DNA of 64,000 bases, taken from Anaerolineales bacterium (lineage in GTDB: Bacteria > Chloroflexota > Anaerolineae > Anaerolineales > Villigracilaceae). The DNA is taken from NCBI GenBank assembly GCA_020060625.1, contig JAGUZU010000016.1:62001-126000 (forward strand). Reading direction: 5' to 3'. Numbering within the stretch: the first letter of the stretch is position 1; the number at the start of each line of letters is the position of its first letter. Under the pieces are notes generated by a model. That model was given only the letters and a program-made list of their open reading frames with translations, searched no databases and had not been told where the DNA came from. Below, one piece after another: positions 1 to 7,981 of this stretch. The translations under genes were made by a program, and so were the position numbers.

Positions 1-1
1 T

Positions 2-1198
2 GTTAACCTGGACGGGACCGGGGCTGTGCCGTTCGGCTTGGAAGGCGCATACAACCCCGAGATTGGGATCGGAGGCGCATACGGCTCCTGGGGGGAAAGT
101 TACAACAATTCCCGTTTACCGTCTTTTGTAGGGGAGCGCTTGCGCGCGCCTCTCGATCCCGCCGACGTTTTGAATCTGTCCGAACTGGGGTTCGACCACC
201 GACAACATATCCCCGAACTGGATAACGCCCAGAACCTGGCGCTCGAACTGGAGGTTGGGTCCCGGCTCCTGAAAAAAGCCTTGCAGGTTTGCGGCTGGGA
301 CGCCTCCGAAGTGGCTGGCGTGTTGATCGGTATGAGTGGACCGGTTTCCCCTGATTACGTCCAGAAAATTTCACAGATGGCTGGCATCCCGGACGCGGCA
401 TTGAAGGTCAGCGTGCATAAAGCCTGCGACGGTTCCATGGGCGCCTTGCATCTCGCATTGAATCCGGAGCTTTCCAAGTCCGGCGATTTGAACATTGCCG
501 AGCAGTTGAAAGGGAAAAAGGTTTTGGTCGGCGGCATCGAGGGACTGAGCCGTTTCACCTGCGGCGCGCGCGACAAGAATGCCCTGCAATTGTTTGGCAA
601 TGGCATGGGCGTGATCGGGATCGTTCCCGGTGAAAATATAAAATTGCTGGTCGGGAAAACGTTCGAGAATTACGATGAAGAGGGTCTACTGGCGGTGCGG
701 ATGTACTACCCGCATTCCCGTTCGAGTGATTCGGACGGCTCCATGATCAACGTGATTCAGGATGAGGCGGGTCACATTCGCATTGCCGGTCTGATGCACG
801 AACCCGCCGACGGCGCTTCCATCGAGATGGCTGGATTGATGGGGATGGTGAAACTATTCGTTCGCACGGGCGTGCAGGTTGTCGCCGATGTGTATAAGGA
901 ATATCAGGCGCTCATGGATAAACTCGGTCAGTCCGGGCAATCCATCAAAATGGGCATTGTCCATCACGCCAATTTCAAGATCAATGCTTTGAAAGCCAAG
1001 CATCTCTCGAAACTTGGAATCGAATTCCCCATGCCCTGGCTGGTGAGCGATTTCGGCAATGTGAGCGCCGCCTCGAATATCATCGCCTTCCTGCGTCAGT
1101 TGAAGGACATTCGCCTCGGCGACCACATCTTATTTGACGGCTTCGGCGCGGGGACGTATTACGATGTGATGGCAGTTTCGATGGGGGAATCGAGTTAA
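2..1198 (+). CDS. Beta-ketoacyl-ACP synthase III-like (thiolase-fold) enzyme, 5' end cut by window
   Basis: The frame is open to the left edge of the window, so the true start lies outside. A GTG at 26 is the first visible start-type codon and is used for numbering. The protein has the KAS III/FabH-type triad: Cys134 in KACDGSMG, His313 in VHHANFKI (compare PHQAN) and Asn345 in GNVSAAS (compare GNTSAAS). By family knowledge it would do a Claisen-type condensation on an acyl-CoA or acyl-ACP primer. It is clearly different from the housekeeping fabH at 60382, since the Cys and His contexts diverge, so a specialised role is likelier than bulk fatty acid initiation. Its substrate cannot be read from sequence. 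It converges with the FAD-subunit gene, the two stops overlapping by 4 bases. Confidence 0.75.
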   Translation, partial: VNLDGTGAVPFGLEGAYNPEIGIGGAYGSWGESYNNSRLPSFVGERLRAPLDPADVLNLSELGFDHRQHIPELDNAQNLALELEVGSRLLKKALQVCGWDASEVAGVLIGMSGPVSPDYVQKISQMAGIPDAALKVSVHKACDGSMGALHLALNPELSKSGDLNIAEQLKGKKVLVGGIEGLSRFTCGARDKNALQLFGNGMGVIGIVPGENIKLLVGKTFENYDEEGLLAVRMYYPHSRSSDSDGSMINVIQDEAGHIRIAGLMHEPADGASIEMAGLMGMVKLFVRTGVQVVADVYKEYQALMDKLGQSGQSIKMGIVHHANFKINALKAKHLSKLGIEFPMPWLVSDFGNVSAASNIIAFLRQLKDIRLGDHILFDGFGAGTYYDVMAVSMGESS

Positions 1199-1935
1199 GC
1201 CAGAGACTCCAGGCAGCGTTTCGATAAAGCAGCCGCAACGTCCATGCGGTATTCGGCGCTTGCCCACGCGTCGTTCGCTTCATGATAGGCGTTGCGGGCG
1301 GCGGTTTCGAGTCCGTCCGCTTCGGTTCCGTCCAGTGCTAAAAGCGGAGATTCGCCATAGCCGCCAAGCGTGAGGCGCGCGCGTCCCGAATTCCATTGGA
1401 CGAGCGCGGCGCAGACGATGGGTTTGTCTGCCGGGGTCTTGGAAACAAACTCGAACGCGGTTTTGACCTTGAGCGGGATGGTGATGGAGGTGATGAGTCC
1501 GTTGGGGCGGGTGAGGATGAATTCACCGCAATTTACGATTTTAGATTGACGATTTTCAATGAACTCGATTTTCGCGTCCATTGCCAGCAGCATGGATGCG
1601 AAGGTGGAGCGCCCATCACTGGCAACGAGAGCGCCTGCCACGGTGGCGGCGTTGCGGATGTTGAGCGGCGCTTCGAGTTTGAGCGCGGTCTTTAATGCTG
1701 CGGGGCAATGCTCCGATTCGAGCAAAGCCTGTAGGGTGCAAGTCGCGCCGATTTGCAGTTCGCCTCCGGCGGCGCGGAGCGAATCCAGCCCGAGGCGTTG
1801 TAAATCCACAACAGCAACAGAATCAGTTGTCGGCTTGGAAAGAAGCGTTCCGCCTCCGAGGGGGACGGTGTCCGGTTGAGTCAGAAGGGTGAGAGCTTCC
1901 TCGAGAGTTTGGGGTCTGTGATACGTCGTAATCAT
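1195..1935 (-). CDS. FAD-binding subunit of a molybdopterin dehydrogenase (xanthine dehydrogenase/CO dehydrogenase medium subunit family)
   Basis: A 246-residue protein starting MITTYHRPQTLEEAL. It shows the family's FAD-binding pattern: the opening YHRPQTLEEAL segment, the glycine loop PLGGGTLLSK near residue 30, and a degenerate second loop AGALVASDGRSTFASM near residue 100 (usually GGNLA..SP.AD). This subunit normally passes electrons between the FeS subunit and NAD or another acceptor in xanthine dehydrogenase, CO dehydrogenase or nicotinate dehydrogenase complexes. The start at 1935 has a GGAG-like site before it; an upstream extension of the frame reads through the thioesterase gene and is not real. 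Odd: no molybdenum subunit or [2Fe-2S] subunit lies beside it, so it looks orphaned. It follows the thioesterase by 25 bases on the same strand. Confidence 0.8.
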   Translation of the reverse strand: MITTYHRPQTLEEALTLLTQPDTVPLGGGTLLSKPTTDSVAVVDLQRLGLDSLRAAGGELQIGATCTLQALLESEHCPAALKTALKLEAPLNIRNAATVAGALVASDGRSTFASMLLAMDAKIEFIENRQSKIVNCGEFILTRPNGLITSITIPLKVKTAFEFVSKTPADKPIVCAALVQWNSGRARLTLGGYGESPLLALDGTEADGLETAARNAYHEANDAWASAEYRMDVAAALSKRCLESLA

Positions 1936-1960
1936 GAAAATCTCCGTTTTTATTATGCGG

Positions 1961-2437
1961 TCAATCGGGGTAAACCTTCCAGCCCAACTCCTCCAACCGC
2001 GACATGTCCAACTGCTCGTTCGGCACGTTGATGTGCATGCCCGTGCCCTCGGCGAGCAATTCATTCGTTTCGGCGTCGTAAATGCCCGCCCATGCTTCGG
2101 CAACCTTGCCCTTGGTCTTGCCTGCCTTGCCGATGATCTTTAGCATTTTTCCAATCGGCACGTTCTTGCGGTATTTCACTTCAAGTTTGCCGGTGAACAG
2201 AAAACGCGGGTTTGCAGAGTCGCTGCCCATGTGCGCGCGCCCCGAAATTTCATCAATCAACGCCGCCACGATGCCCCCGTGCAGAACGCCGGGATACCCT
2301 TGAAAATGATCCGGCGCGACGTATTGCGTTTCGACCAGCCCCGGCTCCACTTCATAAATATGCAAATGCAAACCGACAGGATTTTCCAAACCGCAGATAA
2401 AGCAGTGACGTGAATTAGGTTGTTTTGTTTTTGGCAT
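1961..2437 (-). CDS. PaaI/4HBT-type hotdog-fold thioesterase
   Basis: A 158-residue protein with the hotdog thioesterase core: HGGIVAALIDEISG (residues about 53-66), where the HGG..A..D pattern carries the catalytic/oxyanion features of the PaaI class. The N-terminus carries a CFICG..NPVGL element (Cys12, Cys15) seen in a subgroup of these proteins and suggestive of a small metal-binding knuckle. Expected reaction: hydrolysis of an acyl- or aryl-CoA. The start at 2437 is the ATG seven bases after a TATAAT box on the minus strand, with no Shine-Dalgarno sequence, so the transcript is probably leaderless. It is divergent from the 2-hydroxyacid dehydrogenase with only 21 bases between the two start codons. 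Confidence 0.85.
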   Translation of the reverse strand: MPKTKQPNSRHCFICGLENPVGLHLHIYEVEPGLVETQYVAPDHFQGYPGVLHGGIVAALIDEISGRAHMGSDSANPRFLFTGKLEVKYRKNVPIGKMLKIIGKAGKTKGKVAEAWAGIYDAETNELLAEGTGMHINVPNEQLDMSRLEELGWKVYPD

Positions 2438-2444
2438 GATGGGG

Positions 2445-2452
2445 ATTATACT
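2445..2452. promoter_or_regulatory. Overlapping divergent -10 boxes (bidirectional leaderless promoter)
   Basis: The bases ATTATACT read TATACT (2447-2452) on the plus strand and TATAAT (2450-2445) on the minus strand. The plus box ends 6 bases before the dehydrogenase ATG at 2459; the minus box ends 7 bases before the thioesterase ATG at 2437. Transcription start about 7 bases after a -10 would put both transcripts at or next to their start codons. Any -35 elements must lie inside the opposite gene. Confidence 0.6.
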
Positions 2453-2458
2453 CCGGAC

Positions 2459-3430
2459 ATGTCTCAGCCGAAAATTTTTATCACCCGCCTCATCCCGGGC
2501 CCCGGGCTGAATCTCATCAAAGAACATTTTCCTTCGCCGAAAATTTGGACTCACGACCTGCCGCCGACCCGCGAGCAATTGCTCGAAAGAGTCCGCGGCG
2601 TGGACGGTTTGCTCTGCCTGTTGACCGAACGCATCGACGCCGAATTGATGGACGCCATCGGCTCGCAAGTGAAGGTTATCAGCAGCATGTCCGTCGGCGT
2701 GGATCACATTGACCTCGGCGAAGCCACCAAACGCGGAATTCCCATCGGTCACACTCCCGGCGTTCTGACGGACGCCACCGCAGACCAAACATTTGCCTTG
2801 CTCCTTGCCGCCGCCCGCCGCATGGTGGAAGGCGTGGATTACGTCCGTGCGGGGAAGTGGACGACGTGGCATCCGCAGCTTTTGCTCGGCGCGGATATGG
2901 TCGGCGCGACGCTTGGCATTGTCGGTTTTGGGCGCATCGGGCAGGCGGTTGCCAAACGGGCGCAGGGATTCGACATGCGCGTCATTTATCATGACCCGAC
3001 GGCTGAATCCGCTTATAATGCGCAGCCCGTTGACCTCGATACGCTGCTGCGCGAGTCGGATTTTGTTTCGCTGCATGTCCCGTTCACAGCGGAGACGAGG
3101 CAGATGGTCAATGACCAATTTCTCTCGAGCATGAAGCGGACGGCGATCCTGGTCAACACGTCGCGGGGAGGCGTGGTGGATCAGACGGCTTTGCATCGCG
3201 CGTTGAAATCGAAACAAATTTTTGCCGCCGCGTTGGATGTCACCGACCCGGAACCGCTGCCGATGGATTCGCCCCTGCTCGAATTGGAGAATTGCATCAT
3301 CGTGCCGCATCTCGGCAGCGCGAGCAAGCGGACGCGCGATCAGATGTCTTTGCTTGCGGCGCGGAATTTGATCGCGGGCTTGAAGGGTGAACGTTTGCCG
3401 CATTGCGCGAACCCCGAAGTGTACAAATAA
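2459..3430 (+). CDS. D-isomer-specific 2-hydroxyacid dehydrogenase (glyoxylate/hydroxypyruvate reductase type)
   Basis: A 323-residue NAD(P)H-dependent reductase of 2-ketoacids such as glyoxylate or hydroxypyruvate. The Rossmann loop GFGRIG is at 156-161 with Asp179 at the end of beta-2, favouring NAD(H). The catalytic set is Arg235 (NTSRGG), Glu265 (DPEP) and His284 (PHLGS). Length and motif order fit the GRHPR/2-ketogluconate reductase group. The ATG at 2459 is chosen because the family fold begins at once (KIFITRLIPG) and because a TATACT box ends 6 bases upstream; there is no Shine-Dalgarno site. The MFS gene follows after 16 bases and may be co-transcribed. The exact substrate cannot be told from sequence. 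Confidence 0.88.
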   Translation: MSQPKIFITRLIPGPGLNLIKEHFPSPKIWTHDLPPTREQLLERVRGVDGLLCLLTERIDAELMDAIGSQVKVISSMSVGVDHIDLGEATKRGIPIGHTPGVLTDATADQTFALLLAAARRMVEGVDYVRAGKWTTWHPQLLLGADMVGATLGIVGFGRIGQAVAKRAQGFDMRVIYHDPTAESAYNAQPVDLDTLLRESDFVSLHVPFTAETRQMVNDQFLSSMKRTAILVNTSRGGVVDQTALHRALKSKQIFAAALDVTDPEPLPMDSPLLELENCIIVPHLGSASKRTRDQMSLLAARNLIAGLKGERLPHCANPEVYK

Positions 3431-3446
3431 TTTCAACGGAGAATAC

Positions 3447-4688
3447 ATGATCGAACGTTTGCAGCAAACCTACAACCAGTTCCCGCGCGCGTATTGGGTG
3501 GTTGCGGGAACTCACTTTATTGATGTGATCGGCAATACATTGCTCAATCCGTTTTTTGCATTGTACGTGACGCAGAAATTCAACGTCGGCATGACGCAGG
3601 CTGGGTTCATCCTTGCCACGAATTCGGTGGCGGGCATCATTGGCAGCGCCATCGGCGGCGCGATCTCAGACCGCTTTGGCAGGCGCGGAATCATCCTTTT
3701 TGGGCTGGTCGTCAGCGCGTTGAGCGGTTTGACGCTTGGATTCGTCACGCAATATTATTTGTTCTATGCCATGTCGGTCTTTGTCGGTTTGATGGGGAGC
3801 GCGGCGCATCCCGCGCACCAGGCGATGATCGCCGACCTGCTCCCGCCTGAGAAACGCGCTGAAGGTTTTGGGATGATGCGAGTCATCTCCAACTTTGCGT
3901 GGATCATCGGTCCCAGCATCGGCGGGTTTCTCGCCTCTTTCAACTTCCTATACTTGTTCCTAAGCGACGCGGTCATCAGTATCGCGGTCGCCGTACTGGT
4001 CTTTCGCCTGCTTCCCGAAACGAAGCCGCCAACGACGGAAAAGACCGCCTCCGAGCCTTTCAGTCAAACCCTGCGCGGGTACGTTCATGCAGTCGCGGAT
4101 AAGCCGTTTATCGCATTCATCATTGCGTCCATTTTGATGATCATCGTGTATCAGCAGATGTACAGCACGCTTTCGGTCTACCTGCGTGACGTGCATAACG
4201 TCAACCCGCGTTTTTATGGGCTGGTGATGTCCAGCAGCGCGGTGACGGTTGTCTTGTTCCAGTTTTCCATCACCCGCATCATCAAGAAATATCCGCCCTT
4301 CCTGATGATGGCGACTGCCACGTTTTTCTACATGATTGGGTTCACGATGTATGGTTTTGTTGCGACCATTCCGCTGTTCGTGCTGGCGATGGTCATCATC
4401 ACGATTGGGGAAATGGTTGGAATGCCGACCAGCAACGTGCTCGCCGCCTCGTTCGCGCCGGAGGAGATGCGCGCGCGTTATATGGCGGTCTTCGGGCTGA
4501 CGTGGGCGGTCCCCGCGATGATCGGTCCGTGGGGGGCGGGGTTAATCATGGATAATTACAACCCGAACTATGTTTGGTATCTGAGCAGTGTGTTGTGCGT
4601 CATTGCCATGGCCGCTTTTTATGTCCTGCATATCAGGCTTGGAAAGCGGGAAAGCTTTCGACGGGTGGAACCTGCTCCTGCTGATTAA
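3447..4688 (+). CDS. MFS-family transporter, 12 transmembrane segments
   Basis: A 413-residue integral membrane protein with about 12 hydrophobic helices. The major facilitator signature between helices 2 and 3 is present as GAISDRFGRRGIILFG (residues about 70-85). It starts at the ATG at 3447 behind a GGAGA site; a longer frame to the left overlaps the dehydrogenase and is rejected. It follows the 2-hydroxyacid dehydrogenase by 16 bases, so export or import of a related organic acid is possible, but many drug-efflux proteins look the same. It ends at a strong shared terminator (4690-4724). Confidence 0.85.
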   Translation: MIERLQQTYNQFPRAYWVVAGTHFIDVIGNTLLNPFFALYVTQKFNVGMTQAGFILATNSVAGIIGSAIGGAISDRFGRRGIILFGLVVSALSGLTLGFVTQYYLFYAMSVFVGLMGSAAHPAHQAMIADLLPPEKRAEGFGMMRVISNFAWIIGPSIGGFLASFNFLYLFLSDAVISIAVAVLVFRLLPETKPPTTEKTASEPFSQTLRGYVHAVADKPFIAFIIASILMIIVYQQMYSTLSVYLRDVHNVNPRFYGLVMSSSAVTVVLFQFSITRIIKKYPPFLMMATATFFYMIGFTMYGFVATIPLFVLAMVIITIGEMVGMPTSNVLAASFAPEEMRARYMAVFGLTWAVPAMIGPWGAGLIMDNYNPNYVWYLSSVLCVIAMAAFYVLHIRLGKRESFRRVEPAPAD

Positions 4689-4689
4689 A

Positions 4690-4724
4690 AAACGCCCCGG
4701 ACAAGATAATCGTCCGGGGCGTTT
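4690..4724. terminator. Bidirectional intrinsic terminator between MFS gene and ubiE
   Basis: Perfect 13-bp inverted repeat AAACGCCCCGGAC / GTCCGGGGCGTTT with a 9-base loop, A-rich on the left and T-rich on the right. It sits between the convergent stops of the MFS gene and ubiE and can serve both. Confidence 0.9.
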
Positions 4725-4738
4725 CGTCTTTGTTAATT

Positions 4739-5431
4739 TTACTTTTCTCCCCAATGGATTGCAATCGTCCCGAACATCAATCGTTTGAAGTTGACCTTTT
4801 TGAATCCCACCGCCGCCATGCGGATGGAGAGTTCTTCCGCGGTTAAAAATCCTTCGGTGGTGTCTGGCAGGTAGGTATATGCCTCGCGTACGCCGGAGAG
4901 CATTCCGCCCAAGGTGGGGATGATGACATGCATGTGAAATTTAATGAACGGCGAAAGCAGATTTTTCTTTGGGCGCGTTGTATCGAGAATGACGATGCGC
5001 CCACCCGGCTTGAGTGCGCGAAGTTGTTCTTTCAAGGCTTGCTGCACGTTTGTGACGTTGCGCATGAGAAAGCCAGAGACAATAGCATCGAACGTTTTAT
5101 CTTTGAACGGCAAATTCAACGCATCGGCAGATGAGAAATTCAATTCACCGTTCTTTTTGCCGACGCGCATCATTTCGAGCGTGAAGTCTGCCGCGGTCAC
5201 GCGGACTTGCGGGAACTGCGTCAGCGCCTCGCGGGCTAGGTCGCCAGTGCCCGCTCCGAGGTCCAGTAATGAGGCGTTGTTTGTCAGCCGCGCCAGTTTG
5301 ATGACGTCCTTTCTCCAGCGGATGTCCTGTCCGCCGGTCATGAGTCGATTCATCAAATCGTAGCGATGCGCGATCCTGGTGAACATGGATTGAACATATT
5401 GGGCGCGTTCCTGCCCGGTTAATTGAGTCAT
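4739..5431 (-). CDS. ubiE: Demethylmenaquinone methyltransferase (UbiE/MenG)
   Basis: A 230-residue class I SAM methyltransferase that makes menaquinone from demethylmenaquinone. Features of the family: N-terminal MFTRIAHRYDLMNRLM (about 16-31; family consensus F..IA..YD..N...S.G), SAM loop LLDLGAGTGDLA (about 55-66), and KPGGRIVILD (about 140-149). It lies divergent from menA, which performs the preceding step, so the pair forms a menaquinone locus and supports MK as the quinone of this organism. The start at 5431 has an AGGAG site and a TATAAT box about 22 bases upstream. Confidence 0.92.
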   Translation of the reverse strand: MTQLTGQERAQYVQSMFTRIAHRYDLMNRLMTGGQDIRWRKDVIKLARLTNNASLLDLGAGTGDLAREALTQFPQVRVTAADFTLEMMRVGKKNGELNFSSADALNLPFKDKTFDAIVSGFLMRNVTNVQQALKEQLRALKPGGRIVILDTTRPKKNLLSPFIKFHMHVIIPTLGGMLSGVREAYTYLPDTTEGFLTAEELSIRMAAVGFKKVNFKRLMFGTIAIHWGEK

Positions 5432-5453
5432 GAGGTCTCCTAAATACCCGCCG

Positions 5454-5468
5454 ATTATAAGTTATACT
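5454..5468. promoter_or_regulatory. Divergent -10 boxes for ubiE and menA
   Basis: On the minus strand TATAAT (5459-5454) precedes ubiE with a short leader containing AGGAG. On the plus strand TATACT (5463-5468) ends 10 bases before the menA ATG, which has no Shine-Dalgarno sequence. Confidence 0.55.
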
Positions 5469-5478
5469 GCGGGCTTCT

Positions 5479-6366
5479 ATGAATGATAAACCGACATTTC
5501 TTCAAGCTTGGTGGCTTGCCATTCGTCCGCGCACGCTGCCCGCGGCGGCTTCAGGCGTGGCGATCGGCAGCGCATTGGCATGGCATGACGGTTCGTTTCA
5601 ATTGCTTCCGGCGCTGGCGTGTTTGTTGATCGCGTTATTGCTGCAGATCGGCAGTAATGTCGCCAATGATGTGTTTGATTTCGAGCGCGGAGCGGATACT
5701 GCTGAACGATTGGGTCCCGTGCGTGTGACGCAGGCTGGATATTTGACTCCGACTCAGGTCAAGCGTGGAATGGTTGTGATCTTCGGTTTAGCGGCTCTGC
5801 TTGGTTTGTATCTCGCCTCGCTTCGCGGCTGGACCGTGATCCTGCTCGGCGTTGCAGCCATTCTCTCCGCTGTAGCCTACACCGGCGGACCGTATCCGCT
5901 TGGCTATCATGGCTTGGGTGATGTCTTCGTCTTTCTCTTCTTTGGTCTCGCCGCCGTGGCAGGGACGTATTTCGTGCAAGTGGGTTGGGTCAGCGCCGCA
6001 GCGTGGTGGATGGCAGTTCCCATCGGGTTGATCGTGACTGCGATTTTGGTGGTCAATAACTTGCGTGATATTGAAAGCGACCGCAAGGCGGGCAAACATA
6101 CACTGGTGGTTCTGATGGATGAACGCGGCGCAAAGATCGAATATATCCTCTTGATGGTGGTCGCGTATTTGCTTTTGCCTGCTCTGGTCCTCTTAAAGAT
6201 CATTCCTGTTGGCGCGATGCTGACATGGCTCTCGATGCCTCTTGCGCTTCGCACTTTGAAAGTTGTCCTCACCCAAAAGGGACGCCCGCTCAACGCCGCC
6301 CTTGCAGGCACAGGTCAAACCGCGCTTTTGTTTAGTTTGTTCTTCTGGCTTGGTCTTTTGTTTTAA
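5479..6366 (+). CDS. menA: 1,4-dihydroxy-2-naphthoate polyprenyltransferase (MenA)
   Basis: A 295-residue UbiA-superfamily membrane prenyltransferase with about 8-9 hydrophobic helices. The first Asp-rich motif is NVANDVFDFERGAD (about 60-73), and the second region NNLRDIESDRKAGKHT (about 194-209) carries the Mg-diphosphate aspartates. It attaches the polyprenyl chain to 1,4-dihydroxy-2-naphthoate, giving demethylmenaquinone for the divergent ubiE product. The early RPRTLPAAASGVAIG segment is typical of MenA rather than UbiA. The start ATG at 5479 follows a TATACT box by 10 bases with no ribosome binding site, so a very short leader or none is likely. Confidence 0.92.
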   Translation: MNDKPTFLQAWWLAIRPRTLPAAASGVAIGSALAWHDGSFQLLPALACLLIALLLQIGSNVANDVFDFERGADTAERLGPVRVTQAGYLTPTQVKRGMVVIFGLAALLGLYLASLRGWTVILLGVAAILSAVAYTGGPYPLGYHGLGDVFVFLFFGLAAVAGTYFVQVGWVSAAAWWMAVPIGLIVTAILVVNNLRDIESDRKAGKHTLVVLMDERGAKIEYILLMVVAYLLLPALVLLKIIPVGAMLTWLSMPLALRTLKVVLTQKGRPLNAALAGTGQTALLFSLFFWLGLLF

Positions 6367-6401
6367 CGACTATTCGACTATCAAACTACTTGACTATTTG
6401 A

Positions 6402-7142
6402 CTAACCCACAAACTTCCACTTACACCACTTCCACTCCAGCCAATCTACTGTGAAGTACATGCCAAGTCCCAGCAGGCTCATGGCGATCACCCCCGCATA
6501 CATGGCGGGATAATCCAACAATGTGCTGCCTTTGTAGTAGATGTAATAGCCAAGTCCGTATTTGGTGGCGGAAAGCTCGGTGATGTACAACACCGCCACT
6601 GCCGTGCCAATGGATTGCCTCAGGGCGGTAAGAATGGCTGGCAGACTCGCGGGTAAATATATAAATCGAAAAAGCGCGCGTCTCCCCGCGCCGAGGCTTT
6701 GCAGGCTTTGAATAAGCTGCGGAGCAATTCCGCTTGCCTGATCGCGGACGAGGACGATGATTTGAAAGAACAGAATCAGAAACATGATGACGATCTTGGC
6801 TGTGTCGCCGATTCCCAGAAATAAAATGACAACGGGTACAAAAACCACTTTGGGAATCGGATACAGCAAATAGATGATGGGGGAAAACAGGCGGTTCAAT
6901 CGCTTGGACCCGCCAATGACCAGCCCCGCCGGAGCCGCCACCAACACTGAGAGCGCCATCCCCGCCGTGACGCGCCACAGGCTGACGGCGAAGTGCATGA
7001 GTAAACCGGTTTGCAGTTCTTTGAAGAAGACGATGAACACCGTCAACGGCGCGGGCAAAATGGACATATCCACGAGCATTGCCGCAGCCTGCCAGATTGC
7101 AACCAGAACGATTACAGCGAGAAGGATGTCGCGCCGTCTCAT
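6402..7142 (-). CDS. ABC transporter permease (SsuC/TauC-like)
   Basis: A 246-residue membrane protein with about six hydrophobic helices and the binding-protein-dependent transport signature near residues 140-165 (QSLQSLGAGRRALFRFIYLP). It is the third gene of a four-gene minus-strand unit: TetR, lipoprotein binding protein, ATPase, permease. Its ATG overlaps the ATPase stop by four bases (ATGA), indicating translational coupling. The family imports sulfonates, taurine, pyrimidine or riboflavin-type precursors; the substrate here is not determined. Confidence 0.88.
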   Translation of the reverse strand: MRRRDILLAVIVLVAIWQAAAMLVDMSILPAPLTVFIVFFKELQTGLLMHFAVSLWRVTAGMALSVLVAAPAGLVIGGSKRLNRLFSPIIYLLYPIPKVVFVPVVILFLGIGDTAKIVIMFLILFFQIIVLVRDQASGIAPQLIQSLQSLGAGRRALFRFIYLPASLPAILTALRQSIGTAVAVLYITELSATKYGLGYYIYYKGSTLLDYPAMYAGVIAMSLLGLGMYFTVDWLEWKWCKWKFVG

Positions 7143-7912
7143 GCAGGGACGTTCCTCTTTTGCATTTCATTCCACAGCCGCTCGCACATGGCATGGAATT
7201 CGGCGCTGCTGCGGAATCCGCTCGTGCCGGCGTTGGGATTCTCGAAAACACGCGCAGTTTGATTCGGCGGCGCATCGAGCAGAAGAATCTTTTTTCCCAA
7301 AACAGCCGCTTCTTCGATGGCGTGCGTCACGATAACCAGTGTGATATTTTGCTCTTCGCAAAGAGACAGGGTCAGGTTTTGCAGGTCTTCGCGGGTGATG
7401 GCATCGAGTGAAGAAAAAGGCTCGTCCATCAGAAGCAGGTCTGGTTCGAGGGCAAGGGTGCGGGCAATCGCAGTGCGCTGACGTTGTCCGCCTGAGAGCT
7501 GAACGGGGAATTTGTCTGCCACTTCGCTCAAACCGAGACGTTGAATCCAGCTTTCGATATTGTCTTTGGGAATGAAATTATCCGGCGAGTGTTTGCCATC
7601 TGGTCCGTAGAAATTGCGGACGTTCACACCCAGTTCCACATTCTCCCGCACTGTTGACCACGGCAGCAAGCCGTAATCTTGCAAGATCAATCCGCTGTGC
7701 GGGCGCGGGCGGGCGATGGTTTCTCCGTCAATTTGTATATCGCCGGAAATGGGAAGTTTCAACCCAGCCAATAGATACAGCAAGGTCGTCTTGCCGCAGC
7801 CGGATGGACCGAGAATCGCCCACGTCTCACCGCGGGAAACTAACCAGTCGAAGTTCTGGAAGAGCGGCGAGTGGTTTGCGTATTCAAAAGTGAGCGATTG
7901 GATGTTTATCAT
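7139..7912 (-). CDS. ABC transporter ATP-binding protein (SsuB/TauB-like)
   Basis: A 257-residue nucleotide-binding subunit. Walker A GPSGCGKT is at 35-42, the signature LSGGQ at 139-143, Walker B LLLMDEP at about 159-165, and the H-loop in VIVTHA near 198. The ATG at 7912 (MINIQSL) is preferred over a longer frame because the conserved first beta-strand begins at once. It powers the permease encoded downstream, with which it overlaps by four bases. Confidence 0.9.
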   Translation of the reverse strand: MINIQSLTFEYANHSPLFQNFDWLVSRGETWAILGPSGCGKTTLLYLLAGLKLPISGDIQIDGETIARPRPHSGLILQDYGLLPWSTVRENVELGVNVRNFYGPDGKHSPDNFIPKDNIESWIQRLGLSEVADKFPVQLSGGQRQRTAIARTLALEPDLLLMDEPFSSLDAITREDLQNLTLSLCEEQNITLVIVTHAIEEAAVLGKKILLLDAPPNQTARVFENPNAGTSGFRSSAEFHAMCERLWNEMQKRNVPA

Positions 7913-7981
7913 GGCGTGAAAAGTGACAGCCATCAACTTTCGGATGACTGTCACTTTCATTATAACGGTATCAACTATCGG

